Notes under the pieces: model-generated
Database searches by the model: none
Told to the model about the DNA's origin: nothing
What the model saw: the letters and a program-made list of their open reading frames with translations, nothing else
Assembly (NCBI RefSeq): GCF_001522545.3
Contig: NC_031781.1
Span: 8,313,487-8,377,486 of the forward strand
Source: Parus major
Taxonomy: Eukaryota > Chordata > Aves > Passeriformes > Paridae
Reading direction: 5' to 3'
DNA: 64,000 nucleotides
Shown here: positions 38,871-51,143 of the stretch, piece after piece
How positions within the stretch are numbered: the first letter of the stretch is position 1
Layout of the letters: every line of letters begins with the position of its first letter
Made by a program: the position numbers and the translations under genes

Positions 38871-39710
38871 GTAATGACAGAATTTCATCTGACTCACGGT
38901 AGAACTGTGATAAATGGAACAAATAAATACAGTTTACTTTCTAATTCAGCAAAGGAAAAAAGAAACTTGTTAAACAACTGTTAACAATAGAAAGTTGCAT
39001 ATAATCTACATATTCTCTAGGTTCTCTTTTAATGTAATTGAAACTGTCATCAGTTAAGTAACCTCCTAAAAATGTTCCCTCTTCATTCACTTTGAAAGTT
39101 ACCATATTTTTCAGCTGAATTTTGGATAAATACTGGAATTGGAGTCTAGGTTCATAGTTTACTACCTCAAGAAATTTTGCTTTCCAAATTAAAATGTTAA
39201 ATTGCTGGTCTAAAGGCAGTTGGTTTCCCAGTAATGGGTTGTTCACTGATGGTGATGAGTATACCCAGAAGGATCAAAACTGAAACTTATTACCTTGTTT
39301 TGAGGGAGGAGACAGTTTAAAATGTATGTTCATGAGATCCAGCAAGGAAAAAGATGTGGCTTTCAGTCAAGGTGGTCTGTGCAGGATACATTCAGTTCAG
39401 AAGGGTTCTTGGGTTCTGATTTAATTGAGATGCTGGAAACTTTGGGCATTTCTTAGCTCCAGGGCCTTTTACTGTTGCTGTAAAATTTATGTTCCTCAGT
39501 CAAAAAGCCAGTTAAAATACTTTGTTATTTTCTTGGTCTACTTGAAGTGAAATCTGTATAAAGCTACTAGATTTTTCAATTTTTTTCATTTTCTTTATCT
39601 GATTAGCAAAGAAATTTACTTATGTACATTTAGTTACATAGAAATCAAGATCTATTCTTCCACATGTTAATTTTGATTTTTGGGGGGATTTTTAAAATCT
39701 TTTTGAGCAG
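38871..39710 (+). other. SLMAP: SLMAP intron, 840 nt
   Basis: Donor gtaatg, acceptor ttttgagcag. No repeat or exon was recognised. Confidence 0.85.
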
Positions 39711-39879
39711 TTAGCAGAAGGAAGACAAGAAGAAATCCAACAAAAAGGACTGGCTGAGAAAAAGGAGTTGCAGCATAAAATAGATGAAATGGAAGAAAGA
39801 GAGCAAGAGCTTCAAGCAAAAATAGAAGCTTTGCAGGCTGATAATGACTTCACCAACGAGCGGCTGACTGCTTTACAAG
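39711..39879 (+). CDS. SLMAP: SLMAP exon, coiled coil
   Basis: A 169-nt exon that starts in phase 0 after ttttgagcag and ends one base into a codon before gttagt. It encodes 56 residues, from LAEGRQEEIQQKGLAEKKEL to ALQADNDFTNERLTALQ. Very high Glu/Gln/Lys content with regular Leu/Ile/Met spacing is typical of a two-stranded coiled coil. It changes the gene from phase 0 to phase 1, so skipping it would break the frame. The following intron is only 85 nt. Confidence 0.95.
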
Positions 39880-39964
39880 GTTAGTCAATAGCGGGAAAGA
39901 AACTTGGATTATTTGTTTTTCTTTTAATCTGTGAAATACCTTTTTCTTGGACTTCTGTTTACAG
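39880..39964 (+). other. SLMAP: Very short SLMAP intron (85 nt)
   Basis: Only 85 nt from gttagt to the acceptor tttacag. It is near the practical lower limit for vertebrate introns and contains a T-rich tract with a plausible branch region. It is a candidate for retention. Confidence 0.9.
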
Positions 39965-40015
39965 TACGGTTAGAACACCTTCAAGAGAAAACTCTTAAAG
40001 AACACAACAGCTTAG
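39965..40015 (+). CDS. SLMAP: SLMAP 51-nt coiled-coil exon
   Basis: A 51-nt, phase 1-1 exon with acceptor cttctgtttacag and donor gtaggt. Joined to the g of the previous exon it reads VRLEHLQEKTLKEHNSL, with the next Gly codon split across the junction. It is the first of nine phase 1-1 exons in a row, each divisible by three and so removable without a frameshift. The 490-nt intron after it contains the CpG-dense patch with CTCF-like motifs. Confidence 0.95.
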
Positions 40016-40505
40016 GTAGGTGTGATCAATTTCTTGTTTCAAGCTGTTTTCCGGGTTTGCTGTTCCGTGTGTTGGGATAACCTTGCAGTGTCGGTGTCTG
40101 GCAGTTGTGATTCCCAGTTCGCCCAGTAGGGAGCGCGCCCGGACTGGTGCGGCCGTGTCGGGGCAGGGCCGGCAGAGGGCGCTGCTGCTGCGGGAGTGCG
40201 CGGCCCGAGGCTCGGCGAGGCCTTCGAGCCATTAAAATACTTCATTATATATATATATCCACACATGTATATGTATGTAACATAATAAGTAATTCTGCGG
40301 AGTTAATAACCTCTTAGGCGTGTGAACAAACAGCAACGTGATCTGGAGTTGGAAACACGTCAAACTTTGCCTGTTTTGTCAGATTAGGTACTTGTGAGGA
40401 GGTGGTATGAAAAGCCAGGTACATTTCAAAATGCTGTGTTTATAAAGAAACAAAACCCAACACATTTTTCTTGGTTCCAAAAATAATGCCCTCTCTTAAT
40501 CCTAG
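40016..40505 (+). other. SLMAP: SLMAP intron with CpG-dense patch
   Basis: A 490-nt intron with donor gtaggt and acceptor cttaatcctag. Its middle is a GC- and CpG-rich block followed by a (ta)n-type run at 40245-40280, which is very unlike the neighbouring introns. Confidence 0.88.
40091..40230. promoter_or_regulatory. CpG-dense patch with two CTCF-like motifs
   Basis: I count 17 CpG dinucleotides in about 140 bp, in an otherwise CpG-poor intron. The + strand has ccggcagagggcgct at 40169-40183, a near-perfect CTCF core, and ccagtagggagcgc at 40123-40136, which differs from the core at one important base. Both point the same way, with starts 46 bp apart. A minus-strand open frame covers the patch but shows no protein features. 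The patch could have arrived with a mobile element. Confidence 0.55.
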
Positions 40506-40556
40506 GCATACAAGTTGACGACTTCATACCTAAAATTAATGGGAGCACAGAGAAAG
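40506..40556 (+). CDS. SLMAP: SLMAP 51-nt exon, start of polar linker
   Basis: A 51-nt, phase 1-1 exon with acceptor cttaatcctag and donor gtagtg. It reads GIQVDDFIPKINGSTEK. The Pro, Gly and Ser residues end the helical rod and open a flexible region. If the downstream cassette at 44206 is included the next residue is Glu; if it is skipped the next is Asp from the exon at 49856. Confidence 0.93.
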
Positions 40557-43500
40557 GTAGTGTATCTGAAGGCTACCTTTTGTCTTATGATTGATGTTTG
40601 AAAATGAACAAATTCAAAATGTTCTCTAAGGTTTTGCTTGGAATTTTTTGTCTTTGTAAATGAATTTGTCCGCTCCTGAGCAGCAATTTTTGGTTTTTTG
40701 CTTATACTTCCAGTCAGAGTGTTTTTAGAATGTTCTGTAAAATACAACAAAACCATTTGGAGGCTGTCTTTTTGTTTTGGTTTGGTTTTTTGTTTGTGAT
40801 GGGCTGTCACTGGAATCAGTAGGAGTCTACTGATTGAATGATGTCAGGGTTGTGACACAAGAAAGTGGAAAACTCAGTTTGTTTTTCCTTTTAATTTTCC
40901 CTTCCAACACATGGACATACAGTGTTTTTCTAGTAAAATTGGGTATGCTAAGTAAAGTCAGCAAAATCTGGTTTTTTACAAGTTTAATAGGAAAAAATGT
41001 GAGTATATAAAATTTATAAGCAGTGGAAACTAACTTTTTAAAACTCAGGAGTCTCTTTATGTGAAACAGGAATTAATACACATTGAACTAAATGATAGGG
41101 ATTTTTAAAGGCCAGTTAGCTGTGATGCCTTGTGAGGTTAGACAGAGGTAAAGGAATGAAGCAGATATTTATTAAAAGGCTTTCAAAGGATCCACCTTCA
41201 GCCATACAAGTGCTTGGCCGTGGCTCCATCCAAGATGGACCCTGAGTCACGAGTTTTCACACTTGTATAAGTTTTGGTCCATTTACATATTGGGGTTAAT
41301 TGTCCAATTACAGTTTCAGGTTATGAAATCCCATCATCCCAGACTGCTCTCCTCAGTTTGCTGTTGTTTACACTTTTTGGGCCTGAAGGTGCAGTGGTGT
41401 TTGTGGGCTGGAAAAGGATTGTTTTGTCTGACTGCCCTGTGAAGAGAACTTGCTAACACTTTGTGTTCAGAGTCACCCACTAAGGCAGTACAGAATCTGG
41501 AAAATATGAAAGCTAAAACTTAAGGCACCAGTTAGAGCCAAATATTTTAGCTCATATGTCTTAACATACACAAAGTTTTTTGAGTGAAATTTTCCAATAT
41601 CACATATAGCAAAAAATATTCCAGTTATGATTCTGGATTGTTTAATTGGCTGAGATATATTTGTCTTCTTATGTCAATTTAAATTCTTTCCTTGATGTAG
41701 CTTGCCTCTACAATCTGAGGAATGGTGCTAGCATAGGTTTGAAGGTTCAGGGACCTATACAGAGAACTCATGGTTTTAACCAATATTCAGTGTTTAAGGA
41801 TTCCTGTATTTATATTTTTGAAACAGAATTTTAAAGCTCCATTTACATATTTGTAAATTATGAGGTTCTTAACTAGGGAGACCAATAGCAAAATCAAAAG
41901 TTCATCGTGACATAACCTCATGGCTGGTCCTTATTGGGAGCAGAAGAGATCTGTTAAACACCTACAGGAACTGCATCAAAACCTCCCCTAAAGATAACAG
42001 TACTGGTTACCCTTAAGTGTCTTAGCATTTTATGTCCTTACCCATGGTGCATACTGAGGTTAGCAAGCAGGACCTTCATTGTTTGTTCCCACCTCTCTAC
42101 ACTGCCATGAGATTTTATTCTTATGTAGATTGATCCATTTTGCTGATGCATAATTTTAGGTTGGTAATAGCTTAATATTTGATAGAATAGTTAAGAAATA
42201 TATCTGATTTTCTCTTTTTTAAACTAGGGCTAATTTGAAACATTTAGTAAAAGTTTTGAGCTCTAACTTCAAATATAAATTATTTTATAGCACACTAATT
42301 TATAACATCATACTAGATTTGACTTTTTAACGAAACACTTTTTGTTTGTTTTAAAATTGTTGGTAGGAATGTCGTGTGAGATTTTTAAATACTGATACCT
42401 TTTAAGAGTCCAAATTTTAAAATTGCCCATTTAAAAATCATGTGATTATAACAAATAGCATTATATCACTGAAACTCACTTGTTTGGTCAAAGGTAAAGA
42501 AGCAATCCCTTTTTGACTTATTTTGGGTTGTACAAGAGTCAGTGTCATTGAATTGATGCGTGACAAAATAGATTCCTTCATCCTATAAGTGGAACTTGTG
42601 CTTAAACCTGGAAGTTGTAGGAAGCTGTTTGCCAGGATATTTTTTTTTGACTACAGACAACACATAACTGCTCATTCAAGTTCTCTTTCTGTGTATTTAT
42701 ACAATCTATCACCTTTTTTTGTCATGCACATACCATGCTATTTCATTATTCTGTATTTTAGCATCATTTTTCATTATTCTGTCAGTTGTATATTTTTCTG
42801 CATCTCTGTCATACCTGATCCATCCCCATTTCTCTGGCATTTTACAGCTTGCTGCCCTGTGTTCTCTTCATGACAGTCTGTGCCCTTTTATATCTTCCAG
42901 TCCCTTATGTAGCCCTTGTATAACAGATGGGCAGTTATTTGCTCTGCCAGATTTTGGATTTTGTTCTCTTAAAAGCAGCAGGAAACAGTTACTGATGGGT
43001 TTTTTGTTGGGGTTTTTATTTGAATTTTCTATGTACTTTTTCCATTATTTTAGAAGAGCTAAGAATTTTCAGTTTATAATGCAGATTGAGCAACTTTGGG
43101 AATGAAAGAGGAAAACTATAAAACCCATGTAAAATAAGTATGCTTTAAAAATTCCTTTTGTCTCACTCTCTCTTGAAGTGTGTGCACAGACACACTACCT
43201 TATTCAGCCACGGCAAGAATAATGGTTTTACATTACTTTTTTCTGTGGCTGTAGTAGTTAAGAGCTGTATTCAGAGTAGAGTTAGAAGTTGTGTAGAACT
43301 AAGTTGTTTCAAAAAGCAATATATTTCTCAATGTGTTGCATGACACCTGGCTTTCATCTTTAAGTTTTGTGAGCCGTATATTACATAAAGATAAGAGAAA
43401 TTTGTTTACAGTCACTTAGAGGACCAGGTGAAAATGAAAAGAAAAAAAAAAAGGAAGTTTAAATATGAAAAATTAATTTTACAGCCATGGTGCTGGTTTT

Positions 43501-44205
43501 TTTTTAATAGCTTTGTCCTTGTGGGTTAAAAAAAGTTTACTTTTCAGAGTAACTTTGAAGTATAGCAAAGCTTAGTACTTCAGTTGAGCTTCTGATGTCA
43601 GAACTAATGATTGAACAAATTTGGTTAGAATGTACCACATTCTGCAGGTTTGTGCTAATGACAGCCTTTTCCCACTGCTGGACTCTTGGTCAAAGGATTT
43701 TTGTGCCTTGAAGAGATGCAGGGTTCTGATGGAGTTGGGAGCTGAACAAGTAAACCTGAGAATGGAGCCCAGTTTTAGGAACTCTGCTGCAGAACAGACT
43801 TTTCGAAGTGAAACTGTTTAAGAAGTACAGGCATATATTCAACAACACTTTTAAAATAGAGGATGTTATATATGAAGAATCAACATGAAGATTCATGAAA
43901 AACTTTGAAAATACCCTTTTAAAGCTAATAAAAGTGCTGAAGAACATGGGTTAAAAACACGTTCTGAAAATGCAGCTGGAGTACTTCTTTCTTCTGATCA
44001 GTTCAAAAGAGTAATCTATTTCCTAGTATCACTCAGACATCATTTCAATTTCATGTCTTGTCTGCTTGCATATCAACTCAGATTTGATTCAAAAGTCCAT
44101 TGTGAATACACTGACAAGTGTTGTTAATATGCCTTTCAAATTTTTTGTTGCATCAATTTGAAAATGATAAGAAGATGTAAACTGAAGTGTTTCTTTCTCT
44201 ACTAG
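40557..44205 (+). other. SLMAP: SLMAP intron upstream of the cassette exon
   Basis: A 3.6-kb intron holding a solo LTR-like element at 41126-41527. The rest is AT-rich. The 128-codon open frame at 42719-43105 is hydrophobic by composition and is not considered a gene. Confidence 0.85.
41126..41527 (-). mobile_element. Solo LTR-like endogenous retrovirus element
   Basis: The block starts tgccttgtgaggtt and ends cttaaggca, so its termini TGCCTT and AAGGCA are inverted copies with the TG...CA form of LTRs. Within it, gatatttattaaaaggc contains an AATAAA signal on the minus strand, and the middle (ggtccatttacatattgggg, then ttaattgtccaattacagtt) matches an LTR type I recall as common in songbirds. 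The 8-mer ccagttag occurs near both ends (41112-41119 and 41528-41535), but the left copy is not directly adjacent, so it is at best a blurred target duplication. No internal viral genes remain. Confidence 0.6.
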
Positions 44206-44268
44206 AGCACTTTCTTTCAAAGAGTGGAGGGGACTGCACTTTTATTCATCAGTTCATAGAATGTCAGA
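44206..44268 (+). CDS. SLMAP: SLMAP cassette exon (alternative)
   Basis: A 63-nt, phase 1-1 exon with acceptor tttctttctctactag and donor gtgagt. With the g carried in, it reads EHFLSKSGGDCTFIHQFIEC then Q. The peptide SKSGGDCTFIHQFIEC is recognisable from longer mammalian SLMAP isoforms and is absent from others, so this is probably an alternatively spliced cassette. It is flanked by two long introns (3.6 and 5.6 kb). Two Cys and an aromatic-rich stretch make it unlike the surrounding rod. Splicing around it is in frame: the upstream exon leaves a g, and the next exon begins ac. Confidence 0.88.
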
Positions 44269-47200
44269 GTGAGTACAAGAGTGTTCACATTTGCTTTAAA
44301 AAAACAGAAAACACAGAAAAGGTGGATGAAACCTTGTCACTACTATTTAACATTTTAGCAGAAATTTTCTAAGCATAGAATTGTGACATTGTGGTACTAA
44401 GCAGATGTCTGGCAGAAGCAGTAAGAGGATATCTTTGCTCTTGCAAAGTGATGGTCACATTGTCTCTTCTCAATTCATCCATTATTGTGCCCTGACCAAC
44501 ATATGGGTGGAGATATTGCCACATGGTGTTTAAAACTGAGTGTAATTTTTCACCTGTTACAAATGAAGTTGTAACCTGTCAGTAAAAGTGAACATCACAG
44601 GCAGCAGGACAGAGAATGAGGTGCCTTTTCACATATCTATAATTTATCTGATAATTACACATTCTCCAAATTAGTTGTAACCAAAGAACAAAAGAGAAAT
44701 CAGGTCCATAGTTTGTATGTAGAAATCCAAGAGATTGTTTTAAGAAAAAGAGAAAATTGCAATACCAGTCTTTAGAAAGATGTGTTATTCTGGAATGTGA
44801 AACATGTTTTTCAAAGCAAGTGCTTTTGAAAATGAGTAATGAAACAGCACTGTCTGCACAGCCGTAATTAAGGAAAAACTGAAAGTATTAAAACTTTTTG
44901 CCTACTGAAAGAAAAATATCATTAGAATGAAGAGAAGTGCTATTAAACTTCAAGAAAATCTGCTTTTTTCTTTTACTTCAGAGTATATAGAAATTATGTA
45001 CCTAAAATTGAGCAGAGAAGCATTTAGAAGCAGAAAGACAGGATCATTTTTGACACAATGCCCATTGGACTCTTTCCTCTCAAATTTTCATGAGGAAGTG
45101 TAGCAGACTTGTTTGATTTTACTGCTTGTGATCCAGATTGCAGTGCCATGAACCAAATGACGTTATACTACTAATGTTTGTATAAGAAAATTTAAACTTT
45201 ATTTGAAAAATGTTTATTTAAAAAAAAGTCTTGACTGGGAGCTGTCTTCCATCAGGCTGCAGTTTAAAATAATTCTAAATTTTGAAAAGATCTTGTATGA
45301 ATCTTCTTTTTTCAGTGCATAAAAATGAGGTTAAATGCTTGAGTGAACATTTTTTTCATCTAGAACATGAAGAGCACACTGTGTGATGTTCAAATACAAA
45401 TTGGTTGCCTGTTTTCATTATTTGGATGTTGCTTAACCTATTTTGGCAAAACTTAGGTTAGTTTCACTTCTGCAATCTAAATGCAACCAGTCCTGTCACT
45501 ATTGAGAAGGAAAAGTGATCAACAATATCTAGTAAAATATTCTAAGATGTAAAAGAAGTACTAGTAAGAGGAAAATTAATATCAGTGGATTTATGCCTAC
45601 CCTTTCTCGAGACATTGAAAAATACAACTTCACTTGAAGACACTGCAAGGCCTCGACTGCTTCACTTTTAAAGGAATAAATATGAGTTCAAAAGGGTTCG
45701 GTATTTTGCATTTTTTATGACAGTCTAGGTTTTTACTCTCACATCAAGAAAAATTCCTATAATTGACTCTTTTATTTCTTCTTGGACTGAAAGTTCGCCT
45801 CTTCCTCATTCAAATATGTTTAGTCAAGCCTACCAATATCATGAAGTTAAAAGCTGCATACTGTAGGATCTGTTCTTTTCCTTTTGTATGTAAATGCTAC
45901 CCTTCAGTCCTACTCCTTTTCTTTGCTCTGGGTGGCATCAAGGGTTGGGGACTCCTGGGGAGAAAAATAACAGTTCCAGAGATGGTCAGGAAGTGAAGTT
46001 TTAAGGCACACAGCAAATTGTGTAGAACACTATCATAAAGATTGGCAATACAAAGCAAGAATATATAGTTCATCATGTGGTAGTATGTTGGGGTTTTGCC
46101 CAGAGGTTTAAGTTCTGAGAGAGGAGCAGGTTTATAACTTAAACAATAATGATATAATAAAAATCCCAGAAACCAGATGGTTTGTAAAATCTAGCTTCTG
46201 CAGGTTTTTAAAGATATTGTGTAATTATTTTTATTTTTTAAGCACAATGCACTCACAATATCATCCAGTAATGTGTTCTGATCTGTAACATCTGTGGAGT
46301 GTTATGAAATCTGGCTCTGAATGATCTGGGAAGTCTCTTACTTTCTGATCATTACATCCAGTTCACTTGTTGCTCATTCCATAGCTTTTCTTTTAGTAAC
46401 CACTGGTGAAAATCAGTGAAATCAAGAGCAGAAGTCATGGTGCATCTTACTGATCAGTACATGAAATGCATTATTAATAAAAATGTGATGATGTATAGAC
46501 CACAGTGAGATTTGTTGCCCTGCTAGCTTCCTTTCACTCCAGTCTAACCTTTATTTCTGTCCTTATTTTTTCCCTTACTTGGTGATTTTTGCGTTTGATT
46601 TTAAATGCAAGTCAACTTCTTTCTTTTCATCAAGCTGATTTTTGTAAATTTATTATTAGTAGTTTTTGGATCAATTAAATGTTGGTTTTTTTTTAACTTC
46701 TCCTTTGACCTGCACGTGTCAAGTAAAGGTAAAGCTGTTTAGTATCACTTTTTTTCAGATGGTTGGAAATTTGTGCATTGAGGGACAGGTTTTTATTGGT
46801 TTTCAAATCTGGCCTACTTCAAAGATTATTTTGATGCCAAAATACAAATGTAGGGAGACCACGTTACTTAAGTGATAATTGTAATGTTAACAGATCTTAG
46901 TTATTATATTGCACATCGTGATGACCTAAATCTAAAATGGAGTTCTTAAATTGAAAAGATAGGAAATACCTAAAAAACCTAAAGGAAAGCTGGCTTTATG
47001 CTGCAAAAGGAAGTATGAATTATCTTCAAGACAAACTGCAAGCTGAACTTCACAGCAGATTGTGTCAGTAAAAACATTAGTTATATGTACCTCTCTGCTT
47101 TCTGCTAACTAGGGACTGGATAGCATGAAAGTTAAAGTTCTTTTGTACCAGAAATTAAAGCTAGGATCCTCAGCCTAATTTATATTTTGGTAACCAAGAT

Positions 47201-49855
47201 TACATGTCTTGAATCAGGGAAAACACTAACTGTTTTAAAAACAAATCAGGTTTATGAAGTTTTCTGAAATAGTAAAGTTAAAAAATGCAGGGATTTGAAA
47301 GAGATGTTTTAAAGAAGACATCTCTTTATCTTTTCTGTGTCGTTGTCTGGATTCTGACATTTTTAGTGACTAGGGTGGTAACAGTGAAAAATAAGATTCT
47401 ATGGACTTTGGTGATACCAACATACAATTTTCTATGTATTATCTGAATACCAGCATGCTGAACTAAACTATTTTTTGTTGGCTTATGCCATATATTAACA
47501 GTAGCATTCTTGAAACACAGAGAACGTTCACTTGTTCTGAAAGTTAGGAGAGGTCTCAGTCACCAAGTGCAAAACACTGGCTGTGCCAGCTTTGGGTCAG
47601 GCTGGCAGAGACTTGGGTGCTGCTGCTGAATGTCTTGGCTGAAGAAACAGTGCCAAGGAGACACCTTTTGTACAATTGGTGAAATCAGTAATGGACACTA
47701 GAAAACAACAAGCCACCATGGAAATTAAAAAAAAGCCAAAAAACCCCCATGCCTGCAGTTTCTTTTAGTCATGGAAACTGAGTGTTAAGAGCTGCTGCAG
47801 AAATTTCAGTTTGGAAAACATCTGAGTGGGGTAGTTTGTGTTTTGTTTTGGAATTATTCAGGGTTTAGCAGTTACTGAATTGTGAAAGCTAAAAGATACA
47901 TCAATTCATAATGCTAAACTTTCTTCTGTAAGCTGATTATAGAAACCTATTTTTAGCTAGCAGTCTAGCATGGTTGAGGTGTTACCCCTTCAGATCAAGT
48001 AGTTGAAAGCTACTTTTTTTTGCTTTCAGCTGTTTTATTCATATCTACAGGGAGAATTCCTCAGCTTTTTTCTTGCTGCCTTCCCTTCCACCCCTCTTCC
48101 AGCCACAGCTGAGTCCTAGAATAATCATATATGAAGACTTTTGTTTAGATTTATTTTATTTTAAATGGAAGAGGACTCATGATATTACTCAAACTCCTGA
48201 CTTGTGGCTGCCAGTAACTTGATTCCCTTTGCAGCGCTTTCCTCCTCAGTCTAGGCACAGTCATTCTCAGCAGCTCTGAGGAACTCAAGGCTGTTCTCAA
48301 CTTGGATGATGAGTGATCTCCTACAGTTGCTTGAGACCTAAAGCCAGTCCTGAGAATCCAGTCTCCTGTTCCATGTGTTTCTGAAGCAGTATTAGCAAAA
48401 TGTTACACTAATGCAAGATCGTATTTGTGGATAAAAGTAGGTGGAGGGAGCATCTCTTTTAGACTGGTTTATCTCTGTGGGAGGGCTGAGTAACAAAGGA
48501 CACATGAACACCCTTCTTCAGGGCTTTTTTTCTGAAAGCTTGTCTACCATCTAGGGTTGTAAAAGATATCTCCTCCTAGATCTTGTCCTGTATCTGTTCT
48601 TAGATTGTCGTAGTTACAGCAACATGTCATCAGAGGAGTAGAGTGATGAGTTAATTTTCAGAGATACTTAAAGCTGGAAATGCTGACTAAAGTTGCTCTG
48701 ATTTTTTTATTTGGTGGTTTGGGGTTTTTTTTTAAAGTTTATTTTTAATTTGAAGAGGATTTACTGTTAACCAGCTTCTTTAGCCTCAATGCTCCTGTTT
48801 GTGCTGTTCATTCAGCCTTCTCTGTGTCTCAGTTACCTGTTGACAGCACATGGAGTATCCAGCAAACTGCATTCCCTGCCTGGTTATCAGGGATCTGTCA
48901 GGGAAAGCATGGAGGGGAGGCAGAGACAGCTTCAAGCCTGATATTTCAGGGACTAACAGCTTTCAACATGGACTAAATTGCAAAATCTACTGCACAGAAA
49001 TTGAATATGTGATCTGTAAGATGGAAGAACCCTTGATACTTCTGTGTTGGCATAGCTTCTTAAAGAATTAGAAATAATGAAATCTCATCTGCAAAAAGAA
49101 ATTATTATTCAATAGTTTTTTTTAGTGTCTTAGATTAATCCAATCCTGTTCTTCCCTTGGTGTTCTTGCTTACCTTCGTGTCTAACAGGAGTTAGGGTGA
49201 AGTTAGCAATCTAGTCTCAAATTCCACTTCTAAGATTTTTGTGCACTTCACATACATGAGTAAACTTCCCCGAAGTAGACTATGTATAAAAACTCCATTT
49301 TTCATGAACCTGAATGTACTTCATTCCTAGTTTTTTGGAGGTTTGTGCAGCTCTCCTGAAAGGTTTAAATGAAGAAAGGCTGTTTCTGTCTACCTTTCAC
49401 AGGCGCTGTTAAAAGCAATTGTGATGTTGAGGGGACTTCTTTATTGCTGTTTTACTGTGGTGCATTTCTAGATTTCTGCTGTGTTGTGTGGATGTCTATT
49501 TCATGCAACCAGCTCTTCAGATTCCTTTTTTGATAACTGAACTTGAGAACCATGTTAATTGTTTGTTGCTTCCGATTCGATTTTTTTTTTAAGTACATAA
49601 AATTAATTTTTCTAAATACTAATTAGTGAACTGCAGCATTATGTGAGTTAATAAGGAGAAATAATTATGCACTGTATCACAGTTCTGGTAGTCTTGTGTG
49701 TTCTGTTTCATTATTCCATGGCAGTATAAAGTTTTTGTTCAAGCCTGAGTAGGAAGTAATATTATCAGCTTTTAATTTGGTCATGGAATGTACTCTACGT
49801 AGATGCATGCAGGGAAAATTTGAGCTTGGAAAGTAACACTTATTTTGTTTGGCAG
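44269..49855 (+). other. SLMAP: SLMAP intron, 5.6 kb
   Basis: A long AT-rich intron after the cassette exon. I see no confident mobile element or exon. One short exon-like segment at 46759-46788 was rejected because of an in-frame stop. Confidence 0.8.
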
Positions 49856-49912
49856 ACAAGATCATAGATGAAGGACATCTAACCAAAGTGGAAGAAACAA
49901 AGCTTTTGAAAG
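49856..49912 (+). CDS. SLMAP: SLMAP 57-nt exon, variable linker
   Basis: A 57-nt, phase 1-1 exon with acceptor tattttgtttggcag and donor gttaga. It encodes KIIDEGHLTKVEETKLLK after a split codon. That split codon is Asn when joined to the 44206 cassette (a plus ac) and Asp when joined to 40506-40556 (g plus ac), so one residue depends on splicing. The EGHLTK core matches known SLMAP. Confidence 0.92.
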
Positions 49913-51143
49913 GTTAGACTTCTGGATTATTTAACTGTTTTTGAAGCATGCTTTTTTCTGTCACTCAGTGCATGTTCTGTATTAAGCCAGCAGTTTGAGT
50001 TTTGCTTGAATACGCATTTGAGGAGAAATTCAATAAAGGGGAGGGAAATGGTGTGCTGAACTCTACTCCAAATACTATTGTAGGCTAAAAAGATTTAATG
50101 GAAACCATTTTTGAAGAGTGCATGAAATGCTGGTCTCAATATTGACCGAATTCTTGCTTGAATATGCATTTTAAAAAAAGGTAGTAATTTTTGTAAATTC
50201 AATTCAAATTTTAGTGCCTGCATGAACTCCAAACAGGATTTTGGTTTTATTATAGGGTTACATAGAAATAATGTTTGGTGTCATTTTAAGTTTAAAATAA
50301 AAGTGCATTTTGACTGTTTTCTATCTTATACCCTCATAACTTTAAAAAAAGTATTAACCTCCTAAATGTGTCTTTTCCAAATAAAATATATCTGTGCCTC
50401 TCTAACTCTTTTTTCACTAATGTATAACACAAATTAAATTAAAGGACCTAATTAGAAAAGACTTGTCAAGGAACAGTCATCCCTACCTTACAATGCCAAG
50501 ATCAGGATTGGTACCAAGTGAGCAGGTCAATATTTCTCAAGTGTCTAAAAATGTAAGATCGTTTGGACTTGCAGGACTCCCTCTTCTCTTGCAGCTTTTT
50601 ATTGATGTCTGGACATACTACCTCAGTTCTTCACCCTCTGTCCTCCTGCAAAGTGTTGTTGTGTTGAATAAATCTTAATTTAATAGCTCCAGTGTTATAG
50701 AGACACTTGAATCTCTTTTCTCTTCCTTTAATGCATGTAATGGCACCTTTAACTCCTTTCTGTACATGAGGAAGCTATAGACAAGGTGCCATATTTGGCA
50801 AAAGAATGCATACAATAACTGTAATGTAACACTTGCATGCCCCTTCCATTGCAAAGCTCTGAGCTATTTTTAGTGTTTGGTAATATATTCTAACTCATCA
50901 AGTATGATGTCAACACATTTTAATATACTTTATCACTTTAGCTATATTTATTCAGCTCAGTTTTATTATGGGAAATAGGATCAACTGCTGTGATATAATA
51001 TAGTACAGGAAAGAGTTTTGTGCTTACGTCTCTGGTTCCAGAATAGGAAGCAGGCTTCTAATAGTTTGTCTGTCTTCTGCTGTTTCACATGTAGAACTGG
51101 TGCATCTTTCCTCTGGTGCCTCATCTTTTGTGCCTTGTTTCAG

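Noticed and set aside
40026..40266. Minus-strand Arg/Pro-rich open frames
   Set aside because: They are an effect of the GC-rich CpG patch; no start context, splice signals or known family.
42719..43105. 128-codon hydrophobic open frame
   Set aside because: It lies inside an SLMAP intron in T-rich DNA, which gives Phe/Leu/Ser-rich translations by composition alone. No homology or exon signals were seen.
44269..44372. Read-through extension of the cassette exon (SEYKSVH...)
   Set aside because: The donor gtgagt at 44269 is strong and SLMAP continues with the 49856 exon; the extension is intron.
46759..46788. Another 30-nt exon-like segment between tttttcag and gttttt
   Set aside because: In the required phase 1 it contains a stop (tga), and its donor is poor.
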